Positions 29,456 to 39,685 of a DNA stretch of 54,210 bases are shown one piece after another (positions within the stretch are counted from its first letter, which is position 1; the number at the start of each line of letters is the position of its first letter). The DNA lies in the NCBI GenBank assembly GCA_009783195.1, contig WRHP01000006.1:1-54210 (forward strand), given 5' to 3'. A program made the position numbers and the translations under genes. Below the pieces are notes generated by a model. The model was not told where the DNA came from and did no database searches. It saw only the letters and a program-made list of their open reading frames with translations. Source of the stretch: Syntrophorhabdaceae bacterium (GTDB lineage Bacteria > Desulfobacterota > Deferrimicrobia > Deferrimicrobiales > Deferrimicrobiaceae).

Positions 29456-29653
29456 CGTATTTGATTGCGGCTTGGTATTGCGTCTGAAGTGTTGCTTTTG
29501 CCGGCGCGGACGCTATGAATCTTTGTGTTTTTTGTTTCTGTTTTTTTCGGGTTCAGAATAGCTTTAGACGACGACTGGGATAATAATGATTACTGCAAGA
29601 CGCCCACGCGGATGTGGATGAAACAGTGACGGCTCCAGGTGGAGGGTTTCTTT

Positions 29654-31021
29654 ATGCTTGAGAATCTGGCGGAGTTCATCGACGCCAAAAAACACAGAGA
29701 ACTCAAGAAGTTCATCGCGGAAACAAACATCATAGACCTTGCGGGGGAGCTGGAGAAGCTGGGCAAGGAATCTCGCGTCATCTTTTTCCGAATGCTCCCC
29801 AAAGACGCGGCCGCGAACGTATTCTCGTACCTGTCTCTCGACACGCAGGAGGATCTTGTTGGATCGCTGACCGATCCGGAGATCGGCCATATCGTAAACG
29901 ACCTCTTCCTCGACGACGCCGTCGACTTTATCGAGGAGATGCCCTCAAGTGTGGTAAAGCGTGTTCTGCGCAACGCCAGCAACGAGACCCGCAAACAGAT
30001 CAACTATCTGCTGCAATATAAGGACGACTCCGCCGGCAGCATCATGACCACGGAGTATGTCGACCTCAAAGAGCAGATGACCGTGGAGAAGGCATTCAAG
30101 CGTATTCGCGAAGTCGGTATGGACAAGGAGACCATTTACACCTGCTATGTGACAGATGCTTCCAGTATCCTCGACGGGGTCGTCACTGTCAGAGCATTGC
30201 TTCTGGCCAAGGATACGGACAAGATCGGCGACATCATGAACACGAACTTCATCGCCGCGCGTACCGATGACGACCGCGAGCATGTGGCGGATCTTTTTCA
30301 GAAGTACGACCTCATCGCGTTGCCTGTGACGGACATGAATGGATATCTGGTTGGCATCGTTACGGTCGACGACGCCATGGAAGTTCTTGAAGAAGAGAGC
30401 ACCGAAGACTTCCACAAGTTCGGAGGCACGGAAGAACTGGATGTGTCCTATACCAGGACACCTCTCCTGGAAATGATAAAAAAGCGCGCCGGCTGGCTGA
30501 TCATTCTGTTCCTGGGTGAAATGATGACGGCTTCCGCCATGGGACATTTTAACGATGCGATCGCCAAGGCCGTGGTTCTTGCCTTGTTTGTGCCGCTGAT
30601 CATTTCCAGCGGCGGTAATTCGGGTTCGCAGGCCGCCAGTCTGATCATCCGCTCCCTGGCTCTGGACGAGCTGAGGGTGAAAAACTGGGTGGATGTTTTA
30701 CGCAAGGAATTGTTATCCGGCTTTTTGCTTGGCGCCGTTCTCGGGGTGATCGGGTTTGTGCGCATTGTGGTCTGGCAGAAATTCGGTTTGTACGATTACG
30801 GTGAATACTGGCCCTGGATTGGCCTGAGTATCACGATTTCGCTGATTTGCGTCGTCATGTGGGGGACGCTTTCGGGGTCCATGGTTCCTATTCTGCTGAA
30901 ACGGATCGGTTTGGACCCGGCTACCGCTTCGGCGCCGTTTGTGGCCACGTTGGTGGATGTAACGGGCATCGTCATTTACTTCTCTGTTGCCGCGTTGCTT
31001 TTGAGCGGAAAGCTGCTTTGA
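29654..31021 (+). CDS. mgtE: Magnesium transporter MgtE
   Basis: N-domain plus CBS pair; LVGIVTVDDAMEVLEEESTEDFHKFGG; FVPLIISSGGNSGSQAASLIIRSLAL. Confidence 0.95.
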   Translation: MLENLAEFIDAKKHRELKKFIAETNIIDLAGELEKLGKESRVIFFRMLPKDAAANVFSYLSLDTQEDLVGSLTDPEIGHIVNDLFLDDAVDFIEEMPSSVVKRVLRNASNETRKQINYLLQYKDDSAGSIMTTEYVDLKEQMTVEKAFKRIREVGMDKETIYTCYVTDASSILDGVVTVRALLLAKDTDKIGDIMNTNFIAARTDDDREHVADLFQKYDLIALPVTDMNGYLVGIVTVDDAMEVLEEESTEDFHKFGGTEELDVSYTRTPLLEMIKKRAGWLIILFLGEMMTASAMGHFNDAIAKAVVLALFVPLIISSGGNSGSQAASLIIRSLALDELRVKNWVDVLRKELLSGFLLGAVLGVIGFVRIVVWQKFGLYDYGEYWPWIGLSITISLICVVMWGTLSGSMVPILLKRIGLDPATASAPFVATLVDVTGIVIYFSVAALLLSGKLL

Positions 31022-31205
31022 GGTAAATGTATTCGGGAACTGCTTTTGTGGCCAAAGCCGGTTGCTCGCTCCGGTGATGTTTTCCGGGGTCGGGTTGGAG
31101 TGGCCGTGTATGTTGTCGCGCCGTAACGCGCGAAATCTGCAGGATGCCTCTTCGGTAATTGCCTTTGTTCATGCCAAGAGATAAGAAATAGTACGGGCGG
31201 CGGGT

Positions 31206-32267
31206 TTACGCCGTCGTGTTTGCCGGTTCGCTCAACTCTTCTTCGATTGACTCTTCTTCATCACGCATGACGAATATGCGGTTGCGGCCGGTTTTTTTGG
31301 CCATATAGAGAGCCTTGTCCGCTTTGTTGATAATGTCTTCCAGCGTCAAGTCCTTTTGGCTGGGAAAAAAGGCGGCCAGCCCGATGCTGATTGCATACGG
31401 GGTTTCTTTGCAGGAAGAGCGACTGCTTGCTATCGATTTGTTAAGTCGCTCCATGGCGCTGAAGGCGTTCTCCATTGTTGTGGAAGGGAAAAGAATAATG
31501 AATTCGTCGCCGCCATAACGGGCGACTATGTCGTACGAACGCGAATTTTGCGTAATGGTCGCTGCCAGATGCCGCAAGACCTTGTCGCCGACTTGATGCC
31601 CTAATGTGTCGTTGATGGTTTTAAAATGATCCACATCCATCATGGATACGCAAAGCATTGTATTGTTGCGGCGACAACGGTTTATCTCGAGGTTTGCCTG
31701 CGCCAAGAAGGATCTGCGGTTGGCTATTCCGGTCAGAGCGTCGGTAGAGGCAAGTTCCTGCTGGTGTTCCAGCTCATGCTTCAGCGCCTCTTGAGCTTTG
31801 ATTTTGGCTTCAACTTCTATCTTGAGCTCGTCGGCCAGCTTGGCGTATAGCTCTTTTTGGTACTCGATCGCGGCTTTGGCTGTTTGAATAGCGTTGGTCA
31901 TGGTGTTGAAGCTTTTTGCGAAATCGCCCATGTAGTCAATGTGATTGACAAGCTTGCCATCGGCTACCTGGTTGATCATCCATAGCATATGACGCACATT
32001 TCCCTGGAACGATTTCAGCAACCCTCCCATGTGGCCATGGAGGGTGACGGGAATACTCAAGTTTCCTTGCGACAAACCTGCGAGTACCGAGCGCACCTCC
32101 GCAATCTGTTCTAAGAGTCCGGCAAGCTTTGCGTTGTTCTGTAAATCGGGAGGAACGGGCGGCACTTTATTCTTTGTAAGGTAGTCGCCAAGAATGTCCA
32201 GCGCCGTGTCGAAAAATGTATCGGCGTTATCCGGGCCGGAATCTGAAGGCGGCTTGTTTTGCAACAC
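31206..32267 (-). CDS. Diguanylate cyclase (HAMP-like region + GGDEF), soluble
   Basis: ALTGIANRRSFLAQANLEINRCRR; RSYDIVARYGGDEFIILFP (I-site RxxD and GGDEF intact); no transmembrane segment. Confidence 0.92.
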   Translation of the reverse strand: MLQNKPPSDSGPDNADTFFDTALDILGDYLTKNKVPPVPPDLQNNAKLAGLLEQIAEVRSVLAGLSQGNLSIPVTLHGHMGGLLKSFQGNVRHMLWMINQVADGKLVNHIDYMGDFAKSFNTMTNAIQTAKAAIEYQKELYAKLADELKIEVEAKIKAQEALKHELEHQQELASTDALTGIANRRSFLAQANLEINRCRRNNTMLCVSMMDVDHFKTINDTLGHQVGDKVLRHLAATITQNSRSYDIVARYGGDEFIILFPSTTMENAFSAMERLNKSIASSRSSCKETPYAISIGLAAFFPSQKDLTLEDIINKADKALYMAKKTGRNRIFVMRDEEESIEEELSEPANTTA

Positions 32268-32286
32268 CTGCCCCTGATGTTATGTC

Positions 32287-32799
32287 TTAAACAATGTCTG
32301 CGCTGAAGCGACAGGTCCGCGCCCCGGTGCACCAGCAGTCGATTTCCCGCACAAGAAATTCGCGCTTTACATAACTGCCGAGTATGCCCGCGATAAAGCC
32401 TTCGTCATAGGCGCAAAATTCATGATCTATTTCGGGCAGCCCCGAGCAGTCCAGATCTTCGCCCACGGTCAGAACCAGTTTGCCTTCCTCAAGATTCGCG
32501 CTTTCTATCCGCAGGATTCCGACGCCAAGATCGCGCAATATAGTTTGGGTTTTTTCGACAAAGGTGTTGAAATCCATTTCTCCTGGTAGAAACTGCTTGT
32601 AGAAATGCTCTCCGGCAAGCTTTCCTGTTTCGCGAAACAGGTTATCCGCCTGTTCCGCTCCGTAGTGTTTCTCAAGAATATCGCGGAAGCAGAACTGCAT
32701 TAGGCGATACACTTCCACACGCACAAGCGGTCCAAGGCTTTCGCGCGCGCCGATATCTCCGATTAGGTCCCAGCTAAACTTGTAAAGTTTTTCAGACAT
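32287..32799 (-). CDS. V4R (4-vinyl reductase) domain protein
   Basis: C-terminal REIDCWCTGARTCRFSADIV and overall V4R-like layout; adjacent to GGDEF gene. Confidence 0.75.
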   Translation of the reverse strand: MSEKLYKFSWDLIGDIGARESLGPLVRVEVYRLMQFCFRDILEKHYGAEQADNLFRETGKLAGEHFYKQFLPGEMDFNTFVEKTQTILRDLGVGILRIESANLEEGKLVLTVGEDLDCSGLPEIDHEFCAYDEGFIAGILGSYVKREFLVREIDCWCTGARTCRFSADIV

Positions 32800-33015
32800 A
32801 AGCTAATAGCCCCCGTAAATATTTTTTATGCCTGTAAAGAGAATTATCGGCACACCATGCTTTATGTACCGATAATTGAGTATGTTACTAAACGCTATCA
32901 TGTTGGCCATTTTAAAGGAATAGCCCAAAGATTACAATAACCGGGATGTTTGTCGCAAAGCTTGCTTTTGGCGATAACGGCGTTTGATTTGTCTGAAAAC
33001 TTGCCTCAAAGAAAA

Positions 33016-33107
33016 TGGCGGAGAGGCAGGGATTTGAACCCTGGAGGCACTTTAGGCACCTACGCGATTTCCAGTCGCGTTCCTTCGGCCAGCTCGGACA
33101 CCTCTCC
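33016..33107 (-). tRNA. tRNA-Ser(GGA)
   Basis: Minus: GGAGAGG...cgactGGAaatcg...long variable arm...GGTTCAAATCC...CCTCTCCG-CCA. Confidence 0.95.
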
Positions 33108-33225
33108 ACATTTCAACCGACAGCAACGTACTATATTGCGCCGTGATCCGCTTGGCTACAACAACAATGTCTTTTGGCCGTCCGCGCAATACGAAAGTTT
33201 GAATCCGCGGTCCCCGCGTGCGGGG

Positions 33226-33322
<97 letters not shown>

Positions 33323-33351
33323 GGTTTTTCCGCCGATCCGCGAATACCTCA

Positions 33352-33439
33352 TGGCGGAGGGAGTAGGATTTGAACCTACGGAAGCTTGCGCTTCAGCGGT
33401 TTTCAAGACCGCCGCCTTAAGCCGCTCGGCCATCCCTCC
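33352..33439 (-). tRNA. tRNA-Ser(TGA)
   Basis: Minus: GGAGGGA...cggtctTGAaaaccg...GGTTCAAATCC...TCCCTCCG-CCA. Confidence 0.95.
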
Positions 33440-33465
33440 GTAAAAAAAATAAATGTACCAGATTC

Positions 33466-34605
33466 TTGCCACAGCGTGGGAAAAATCGGTCGATGGAAAT
33501 CCCGTCTGCCTCAATGCTATTATGCCGAGACGTGAACCCAAAGATTCTTTATTCCCGCAAGGTTCTCATCGTGAAGCTGTCGGCCCTGGGGGACATCCTC
33601 CATGCTTTGCCGGCGCTCAAGTATCTTCGCCGTACCGCCCCGTCTCTGGAAATCCACTGGGCGTCGGACGCCTCCTTTGCGGAGCTGCTGGCCGGATGCC
33701 CGGAAGTCGTAAAGGCGGTTCCCTTTCCGTTCAGAGAGTGGAAAAAGCAAAGCTTCTCTCCAAAAACATGGAAAGAGGTACTGGGCGCTGTTCGCGCTTT
33801 GCGTCGTGAGCGGTACGATATCGCCATAGACATTCAGGGAAACTTGAAGAGCGGCCTGGTGACCCGCCTGTCAGGCGCTCCGTTGCGCATCGGTTTTGAC
33901 CGGGACGGCGTTCGCGAAGCTCCCAACCTTCTGCTTACGAACCGCAAGGCGCGTCTGCTTCCGGAGGATCGGCATGTATCCCGAAAATATCTGCGCGTGG
34001 CGAGTTGTCTCTTCGGGGAACCGTTTGAGCCGTCCGACCTGTCGCCTGATCTTTCGGTTTCCGCCGAAGACCGTGATGCCGCCGCCTCGCTGGTGAAGGA
34101 GTTGCTGGGGGACGCTGTTTTCCGGGTGGCGGTGCATTCCGGAAGCACATGGCCGACCAAGAGAATGTCGAAGGTATTCTGGGCGGGAGTGATCCTCTCG
34201 CTGCGGGAGAGATGTCCGGCGGTCGGAGTGCTGCTTTCCTGGGGAAGCGAGGAGGAGCGGCGGGAGGCGCTCGAAATCCGGGAGATGGCCGGAGGGTCCG
34301 TAGAGTTGCTTCCTCGTCTTTCCATTATGCGGCTTGCCGCTGTTTACCGTGAGTGCGGGTTCGTCATGGCTCCTGATACGGGGCCACTACATCTGGCGGC
34401 TGCTGTCGGCGCCGCCACCGTAAGCGTTTTTAGAGCCACCGATGGCTTGCGCAACGCGCCGGATGGCGCTTCTCACCGGTTTCTGCAGGCGCCGATGGAA
34501 TGTACGGCGTGCCTGCGAAAAGAGTGTGATCGCAATCAAATGTGCCTGGATAGCGTTTCTTCCCTGGAAGCCGCGGAGCTTATGGCCGGGTTGATGGGCG
34601 CTTGA
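33466..34605 (+). CDS. Glycosyltransferase family 9 (heptosyltransferase I-like)
   Basis: VLIVKLSALGDILHALPALKYLRR; DIQGNLKSGLVTRLSG; MAPDTGPLHLAAAVGAATVSVF; true start probably downstream of 33466. Confidence 0.9.
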   Translation: MPQRGKNRSMEIPSASMLLCRDVNPKILYSRKVLIVKLSALGDILHALPALKYLRRTAPSLEIHWASDASFAELLAGCPEVVKAVPFPFREWKKQSFSPKTWKEVLGAVRALRRERYDIAIDIQGNLKSGLVTRLSGAPLRIGFDRDGVREAPNLLLTNRKARLLPEDRHVSRKYLRVASCLFGEPFEPSDLSPDLSVSAEDRDAAASLVKELLGDAVFRVAVHSGSTWPTKRMSKVFWAGVILSLRERCPAVGVLLSWGSEEERREALEIREMAGGSVELLPRLSIMRLAAVYRECGFVMAPDTGPLHLAAAVGAATVSVFRATDGLRNAPDGASHRFLQAPMECTACLRKECDRNQMCLDSVSSLEAAELMAGLMGA

Positions 34606-34606
34606 G

Positions 34607-35704
34607 ATGCGGGATTTGACGCGACTGATCGTCATAGAGCCAAACCTTCGCGGACCGGCCGGACACTATGCCGAGTTTGTCAGGGCTGTCGGGACTGTTG
34701 CGGGAGAAGATCCGATAGACGTGTATGCCCATCCCGACGCGGACGGCATGCTGGCCGCAATGGCCGGCGCGCGGCCATGGACGGCGCAGCCTCGAGTTGG
34801 CCGTCCTCTCGCGGAGTGGAAGATGATCTTCCGCGCTGTGCGTGAAGAGGTTCCGTTCCTGGTGCTGACCGCTGATGGCCGCCACGCGGCCGCTGTTTCC
34901 GCTGCCGGTATCTGCTATAAACGCGCGCCGCGCAACGCATGCCTGTTCTTCCACAGGCCGCCTGATACCGGAAGGGATCGGCTTCTCCTTCCGTTTGCGG
35001 ATCTTGCCCGAAAACACGCGCTTGCGGTCGCCGCCACAGAAGAAATCGCGCGTTCGTTGTCGGATGGGGGATGGAAGCGCGTGGAGCTTGTTGCGTATCC
35101 GGCGCTTGCCGCTGAATCTCTTCCCGCTCCCGCACCTTTTTCCCGCTTGCTGATGGCCGGGGCGGCGCGTTTGAACAAGGGTCTTGACCTTGTCGCGGAG
35201 CTGGCTTTGCTTTGGGCGGATCAGGGAAGGTCGATTCCGTTACTTGTGCAGGTCTCGAAGAAACATATAAATCGGCACGGCAGCCGGGAAAAGGCATTCG
35301 TGGAGGCGCTTTTTGCCTCCGGATACCAGGGGTTGCGGGTCAGCGAGACGGCTCCGGATCGCCTGGAATACATTGAGCGGTTTCGCGGCGCGCTCGTGCT
35401 TGCGCCGTACGCCCGGCAGCAGTTTGCTTCACAGGTCAGCGGGGTTGTTCTCGACGCGCTGTTAAGCGGCGCGCCTGTCATCGCGACATCCGACACCTGG
35501 CCGGGGAGGCAGGTGGAGCGTTTTGGCGCCGGGGTCACGATTCGCGAGCGGACAGCGGCGGCTTTGGCCGAGGCGATCGACCGAATCCTTTCGGAATGGA
35601 CGATTTATTCGGAACGCGCTTGTGAAGCGGCCGGGGTTTTAAGAAGGGAGCACGATCCCATCCGTTTGCTGAAGGTTCTCGAAGAAGGAACAACGCGCTC
35701 CTGA
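34607..35704 (+). CDS. GT-B glycosyltransferase
   Basis: GAARLNKGLDLVAELA; LVLAPYARQQFASQVSGVVLDALLSGAPVIATSDTWPGRQVERFGAG. Confidence 0.7.
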   Translation: MRDLTRLIVIEPNLRGPAGHYAEFVRAVGTVAGEDPIDVYAHPDADGMLAAMAGARPWTAQPRVGRPLAEWKMIFRAVREEVPFLVLTADGRHAAAVSAAGICYKRAPRNACLFFHRPPDTGRDRLLLPFADLARKHALAVAATEEIARSLSDGGWKRVELVAYPALAAESLPAPAPFSRLLMAGAARLNKGLDLVAELALLWADQGRSIPLLVQVSKKHINRHGSREKAFVEALFASGYQGLRVSETAPDRLEYIERFRGALVLAPYARQQFASQVSGVVLDALLSGAPVIATSDTWPGRQVERFGAGVTIRERTAAALAEAIDRILSEWTIYSERACEAAGVLRREHDPIRLLKVLEEGTTRS

Positions 35705-35747
35705 TCCGGCGCGCGTCAGGCTCTGTTCGTAAAGGCGTGACGGGATG

Positions 35748-36806
35748 TCAAAGCGTCAGGTTCTCTTTCAGGAGGCCGCCCGCCGCCGCCAGCACTTCCT
35801 CCTCCGTTATGCTCTCCATGCAGCATGGATTTCCGCTTGGGGAAGGTTTGCATTCCGTGAAAAATTTTTGTTTGCACGGGCTGCAATGAAACCTTTTGGT
35901 TACTACCGCGCACCGCTTTCCCCACGGCCCGAACAGGTCGGGTGTTTGCGGTCCGAAAAGCGCCGCCAGCGGCACATTGAGCGCGGCAGCCAGATGCATT
36001 ATTCCGCTGTCGTTGCATACCAGCAGGGAGCATTTCGAGAGAAGCGCCATGGTCTGCCGCAGATCCGCGCGTCCGGCCGCCACGACAGGTTTGGGCCGGA
36101 TCCGTTTTTCCATGCCCGAGGCTGCCTCGACATCCCTGCGGCCGCCAAGCAGCAGAATCCGCGCGCCGTACTTTTCCTGCAGCGCGTTTGCCACTCCGAT
36201 GAAGCGGTCCATATGCCATGCCCGTTGCGGGACGGCGGAAAAAGGGTGGATGCCGATCAATGGCGCTCCGGCCGGACATCCTTCTTGAGAGAGAAACTCT
36301 GAAGCGAAGGAAATTTCATCCTCGGAGAGCCATGCTTCCAGGTGGTCGGAGATTACAGGCAAACCGTCCGCTCTCAATACTTCAAGAAAGTTTTGGACCT
36401 CGTGCCTGTCCTTGCGGTACGGGATGCGTTTTGTCAGCAGGAATCCACGATGTTCGGTGTCAAACCCTATTCGCTCCCTTGAGCCGGACAAAAAAGCGAT
36501 AAGGGCGCTGGAGAAAGATCGTTTCAGAATGTATGCCTTGTCGTACCGCGTCGCCCGCAGTTCCTTTAGAAACCGGATTTTTGAGCCAAGCGTCCGGTGC
36601 AGACCGCCGCTGTCCTGGTGGATCGTCGGCGGGTCATAAACAATCAGGTTATCAACGTATGGGATGCCGCGAAGCGCGTCGGAGGAGTATGGAGCTACGA
36701 CGAGGTCTATCCGGGCGTCCGGATGCGCGCGACGCAGGTTTCTCAAAAAAGGAACAGTCAGGATCGTGTCGCCGATGAAACGGTATCTCAGGACAAGAAT
36801 GTTCAT
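35748..36806 (-). CDS. Glycosyltransferase family 9 (heptosyltransferase II-like)
   Basis: MNILVLRYRFIGDTILTVPFLRNLRRAHPDARIDLVV; VCNDSGIMHLAAALNVPLAALFGPQTPDLFGPWG. Confidence 0.9.
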   Translation of the reverse strand: MNILVLRYRFIGDTILTVPFLRNLRRAHPDARIDLVVAPYSSDALRGIPYVDNLIVYDPPTIHQDSGGLHRTLGSKIRFLKELRATRYDKAYILKRSFSSALIAFLSGSRERIGFDTEHRGFLLTKRIPYRKDRHEVQNFLEVLRADGLPVISDHLEAWLSEDEISFASEFLSQEGCPAGAPLIGIHPFSAVPQRAWHMDRFIGVANALQEKYGARILLLGGRRDVEAASGMEKRIRPKPVVAAGRADLRQTMALLSKCSLLVCNDSGIMHLAAALNVPLAALFGPQTPDLFGPWGKRCAVVTKRFHCSPCKQKFFTECKPSPSGNPCCMESITEEEVLAAAGGLLKENLTL

Positions 36807-36843
36807 GCGTCGCTTTCCGGTTGTATAGCGGTTGTTTGCGCTT

Positions 36844-37806
36844 TCAATACTGCGCCCGGATCTCCGGGAGCGCCTTCCATTTTTTATGGAACCAGAAATA
36901 TTGCTCCGGGCATTTCCGAACCTTTTGCTCCAATTGCCGCGAATACTCGTCCAGTATTATGCTTACCGCCTCTTCCGTAGAGGTTGCCTGCGAATAATCT
37001 ATGGGCGAATTGACTTCAATCCGGATGCGACCGTCTTCACGGGTGACAAAGCCTGTCGTCACCGGTATGCCGCCGCGGCATGCCAGCGCAACCGGGCCTC
37101 CCGGCAAGTATGTGGGCAGGCCGAAAAAGGTGGTCTGTGTTCCTCTCGGGCCGGCGTCCTGGTCAACAAGGGCTATCACGATATTGCCCTGTTTCAGAGC
37201 GCGGAAGAGTTTGGCTCCTCCTTCCGGATCGTTTCGCGCGCTTTTGACGCTAATAACCTTGTTTCCGTTCCGGCCGTATGTCGCCTCGATATCGCGGTTT
37301 AAGTATTCGTTTGCGATCCGTTTGGCTATAAACGTCAAATTGATCCCTAATGACGGCAGGTAATGGGCCACGGCCACAAAGTTTCCAATGTGTCCGGTGA
37401 GAGTCAGCAGCCCCTTGCCGTTTTGCATGGCCTCGTCAACGATTTGCCTTCCGGTGAGTTCAAACCGATCTTCTTTCTTCCGCAGGAGACGGCTGGAGGC
37501 AAAAATCTCCGCGAGAATCCGGCCGTACTCCGCGTAACAGTCACGCTCGATCCGCGCAAGCTCTTGCTTTGTGAGTTCTTTCCCCAATGCGGCGCGCAGG
37601 TTTGTTCTCACGGTACGCCGACGCACCCCGAAGACGCGGAAAGCGGCCGCCAACCCATGGAAAGCGGGAAAAAGGATGCAAAGCGGAAGAAAGGAGACCA
37701 GGACGATGATTCCCTTGACGATGAGCCAGGAGACAAATTGCCCCACGTTTTTGAGCGTTTTCTTTTCCTTCATGTCTTTGCGGTCCGCCTGAACTTGTTT
37801 GCCCAT
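36844..37806 (-). CDS. LpxL/HtrB-like lipid A acyltransferase
   Basis: GLLTLTGHIGNFVAVAHYLPSLG; ALVDQDAGPRGTQTTFFGLPTYLPGGPVALACRGGIPVTTGFVTR; YFWFHKKWK. Confidence 0.88.
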   Translation of the reverse strand: MGKQVQADRKDMKEKKTLKNVGQFVSWLIVKGIIVLVSFLPLCILFPAFHGLAAAFRVFGVRRRTVRTNLRAALGKELTKQELARIERDCYAEYGRILAEIFASSRLLRKKEDRFELTGRQIVDEAMQNGKGLLTLTGHIGNFVAVAHYLPSLGINLTFIAKRIANEYLNRDIEATYGRNGNKVISVKSARNDPEGGAKLFRALKQGNIVIALVDQDAGPRGTQTTFFGLPTYLPGGPVALACRGGIPVTTGFVTREDGRIRIEVNSPIDYSQATSTEEAVSIILDEYSRQLEQKVRKCPEQYFWFHKKWKALPEIRAQY

Positions 37807-37832
37807 TCGGGTGATGATAGCATGCGAATTTT

Positions 37833-38660
37833 ATGAGGATATCCGTTATTGTTCCGACATATAACCGCCCCGACGCCCTGCGGCTGTGCATCCGGAGCCT
37901 GTCGGTCCAGTCGATGCCTCCGTCGGAAATCATCGTGGCGGACGACGGCAGCGGCCCCCAAACACGCGATGTTGTTCTGGAAATGACGCGGGAGCTAAAA
38001 GAATCAATCCCGGTGCTGCATGTCTGGCAAGAAGACAACGGGTTCAGAAAGCCAATGATCATCAACGAAGCGGTTCGCAATGCCTCCGGGGAATATCTTG
38101 TGTTTATAGATGGCGACTGCATGGCTCACCCTGATTTCATCCGGGCGCATGTTGAAAAAAGCGATCCCCGCGCTATTTTGGGGGGAAAGCGTGTAGATAT
38201 TGGCGGTGATCTCACCAAACGGCTGTTAAAAGAAGGAAGGGTGATAAATCGGTTAGGGCTTGAATTGCTCATTGATTCCCTGGCGGGAAGGTCGCGCAAG
38301 GTGGAAGAATCGATCCCGATCCGGAGCCGGTGGCTCCGGCGTATCTCGCGCCGGGATCGGATCAGTAACGACGGCATCTGGGGATGTAATTTCAGCATTC
38401 ACAGGAAGCTGTTTTTCGATATCAACGGGTGCGACGAGGATTTTCTTGACGGTTCGGTGGAGGACAACGATCTGGGCATCCGGGTGTTGAATCTGGGCGG
38501 CGAAGTGCGATCTGTCCGGGCGATCGCGATCATCTTTCACTTGCATCATCTGTCCACATGGAGTTTCGCGAACGAAAAGTACCTTCATAATTGCGAAATT
38601 ATGTGCAGGAGAATCGAAAACCGTGAAACCCGTTGTGTAAACGGGATAGTAAAACCTTAA
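37833..38660 (+). CDS. Glycosyltransferase family 2
   Basis: RISVIVPTYNRPDALRLCIRSLSVQSMPPSEIIVADDGSG; FIDGDCMAHPDFI. Confidence 0.92.
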   Translation: MRISVIVPTYNRPDALRLCIRSLSVQSMPPSEIIVADDGSGPQTRDVVLEMTRELKESIPVLHVWQEDNGFRKPMIINEAVRNASGEYLVFIDGDCMAHPDFIRAHVEKSDPRAILGGKRVDIGGDLTKRLLKEGRVINRLGLELLIDSLAGRSRKVEESIPIRSRWLRRISRRDRISNDGIWGCNFSIHRKLFFDINGCDEDFLDGSVEDNDLGIRVLNLGGEVRSVRAIAIIFHLHHLSTWSFANEKYLHNCEIMCRRIENRETRCVNGIVKP

Positions 38661-39680
38661 TTGAAAATTCTACTTTTCAAACCTGGCGCTATTGGCGATC
38701 TTTTGCAGCTTTCCCCGGTGATCCGGGCGATCCGGGCTTACGTTCCGGGCGCGAAGGTTTCTCTTATGGTGGGAAACGCGGCCACTGCGGAGTTGTTTGC
38801 GCGCGACCCTCTTGTGGAAGAGGTGCTGGTGTTCGACCGAAAAGGAGAGCATTGCTCGTGGCGGGCTTTCCGTGAATTGCGCAAGCGTTTGCGAAACCGA
38901 AAGTTTGACCTCGTCGTCAACTACCAGCGAAGCAATCTGAAAGGCTGGCTTCTCCTGTCTGCGTCAATGCCGTGTCGTGTGCTTGTTTACCATAAAGCCA
39001 GGGGGCGTACTGTCCACGCGGTGGAGAACCATCTGGAAGCTGTGGCGCCGCTGGGGATCGATCCGCGCGCCGCGGACCATAGCCTGAAATTGCATCTGGA
39101 CGCGGAAGACATCCGTTGGGCTGGAGAATTGCTGGAGCGGGAAAAGTTTGACGGGCGTCCGGTGGCGGCGCTGGTTCCGGGGGTATCCCACCCGTTGAGG
39201 CGATGGTCTCCGGAGCGGTTCGCAGAATTGGCCCGAAGGCTGGATTCCGAGCTTGGGATAGCCTCGATCCTTGTGGGTGGTCCGCCTGACCGGGCGCTTG
39301 CGGACGCCATACTTGCCGAAGTCGCGGGGGCGCGGGTTGTTGACCTGGTCGGCCGCGCGTCGCTGCGACAGACGGGGGCTGTGCTTGCGCGCTGTGCGGT
39401 GGCGGTTAGCGGCGACACGGGCCCAATGCACATGGCGACGTCGGTCGGCACGAGGGTGATCGCGCTGTCCGGCTCCACCGACCCACTGCGGACCGGCCCG
39501 GTGGGGAAAGGGCATATAGTGCTTCAGGCTGGCGAGGTTTCCTGTGTTCCATGCCGTAGCCTGAAGTGTCACCACGCGCCGTACATGGAATGTATGGAGC
39601 GGATTACGGTGGATGTTGTTTTGGAGGCGGTGAAACAGGTTTTGTCGGACAGGCGGGATACGGATTCGTCTCCGCGCTAA
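38661..39680 (+). CDS. Glycosyltransferase family 9 (heptosyltransferase)
   Basis: KILLFKPGAIGDLLQLSPVIRAIRA; AVSGDTGPMHMATSVGTRVIALSGSTDPLRTGPVG. Confidence 0.92.
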   Translation: MKILLFKPGAIGDLLQLSPVIRAIRAYVPGAKVSLMVGNAATAELFARDPLVEEVLVFDRKGEHCSWRAFRELRKRLRNRKFDLVVNYQRSNLKGWLLLSASMPCRVLVYHKARGRTVHAVENHLEAVAPLGIDPRAADHSLKLHLDAEDIRWAGELLEREKFDGRPVAALVPGVSHPLRRWSPERFAELARRLDSELGIASILVGGPPDRALADAILAEVAGARVVDLVGRASLRQTGAVLARCAVAVSGDTGPMHMATSVGTRVIALSGSTDPLRTGPVGKGHIVLQAGEVSCVPCRSLKCHHAPYMECMERITVDVVLEAVKQVLSDRRDTDSSPR

Positions 39681-39685
39681 AAGTT

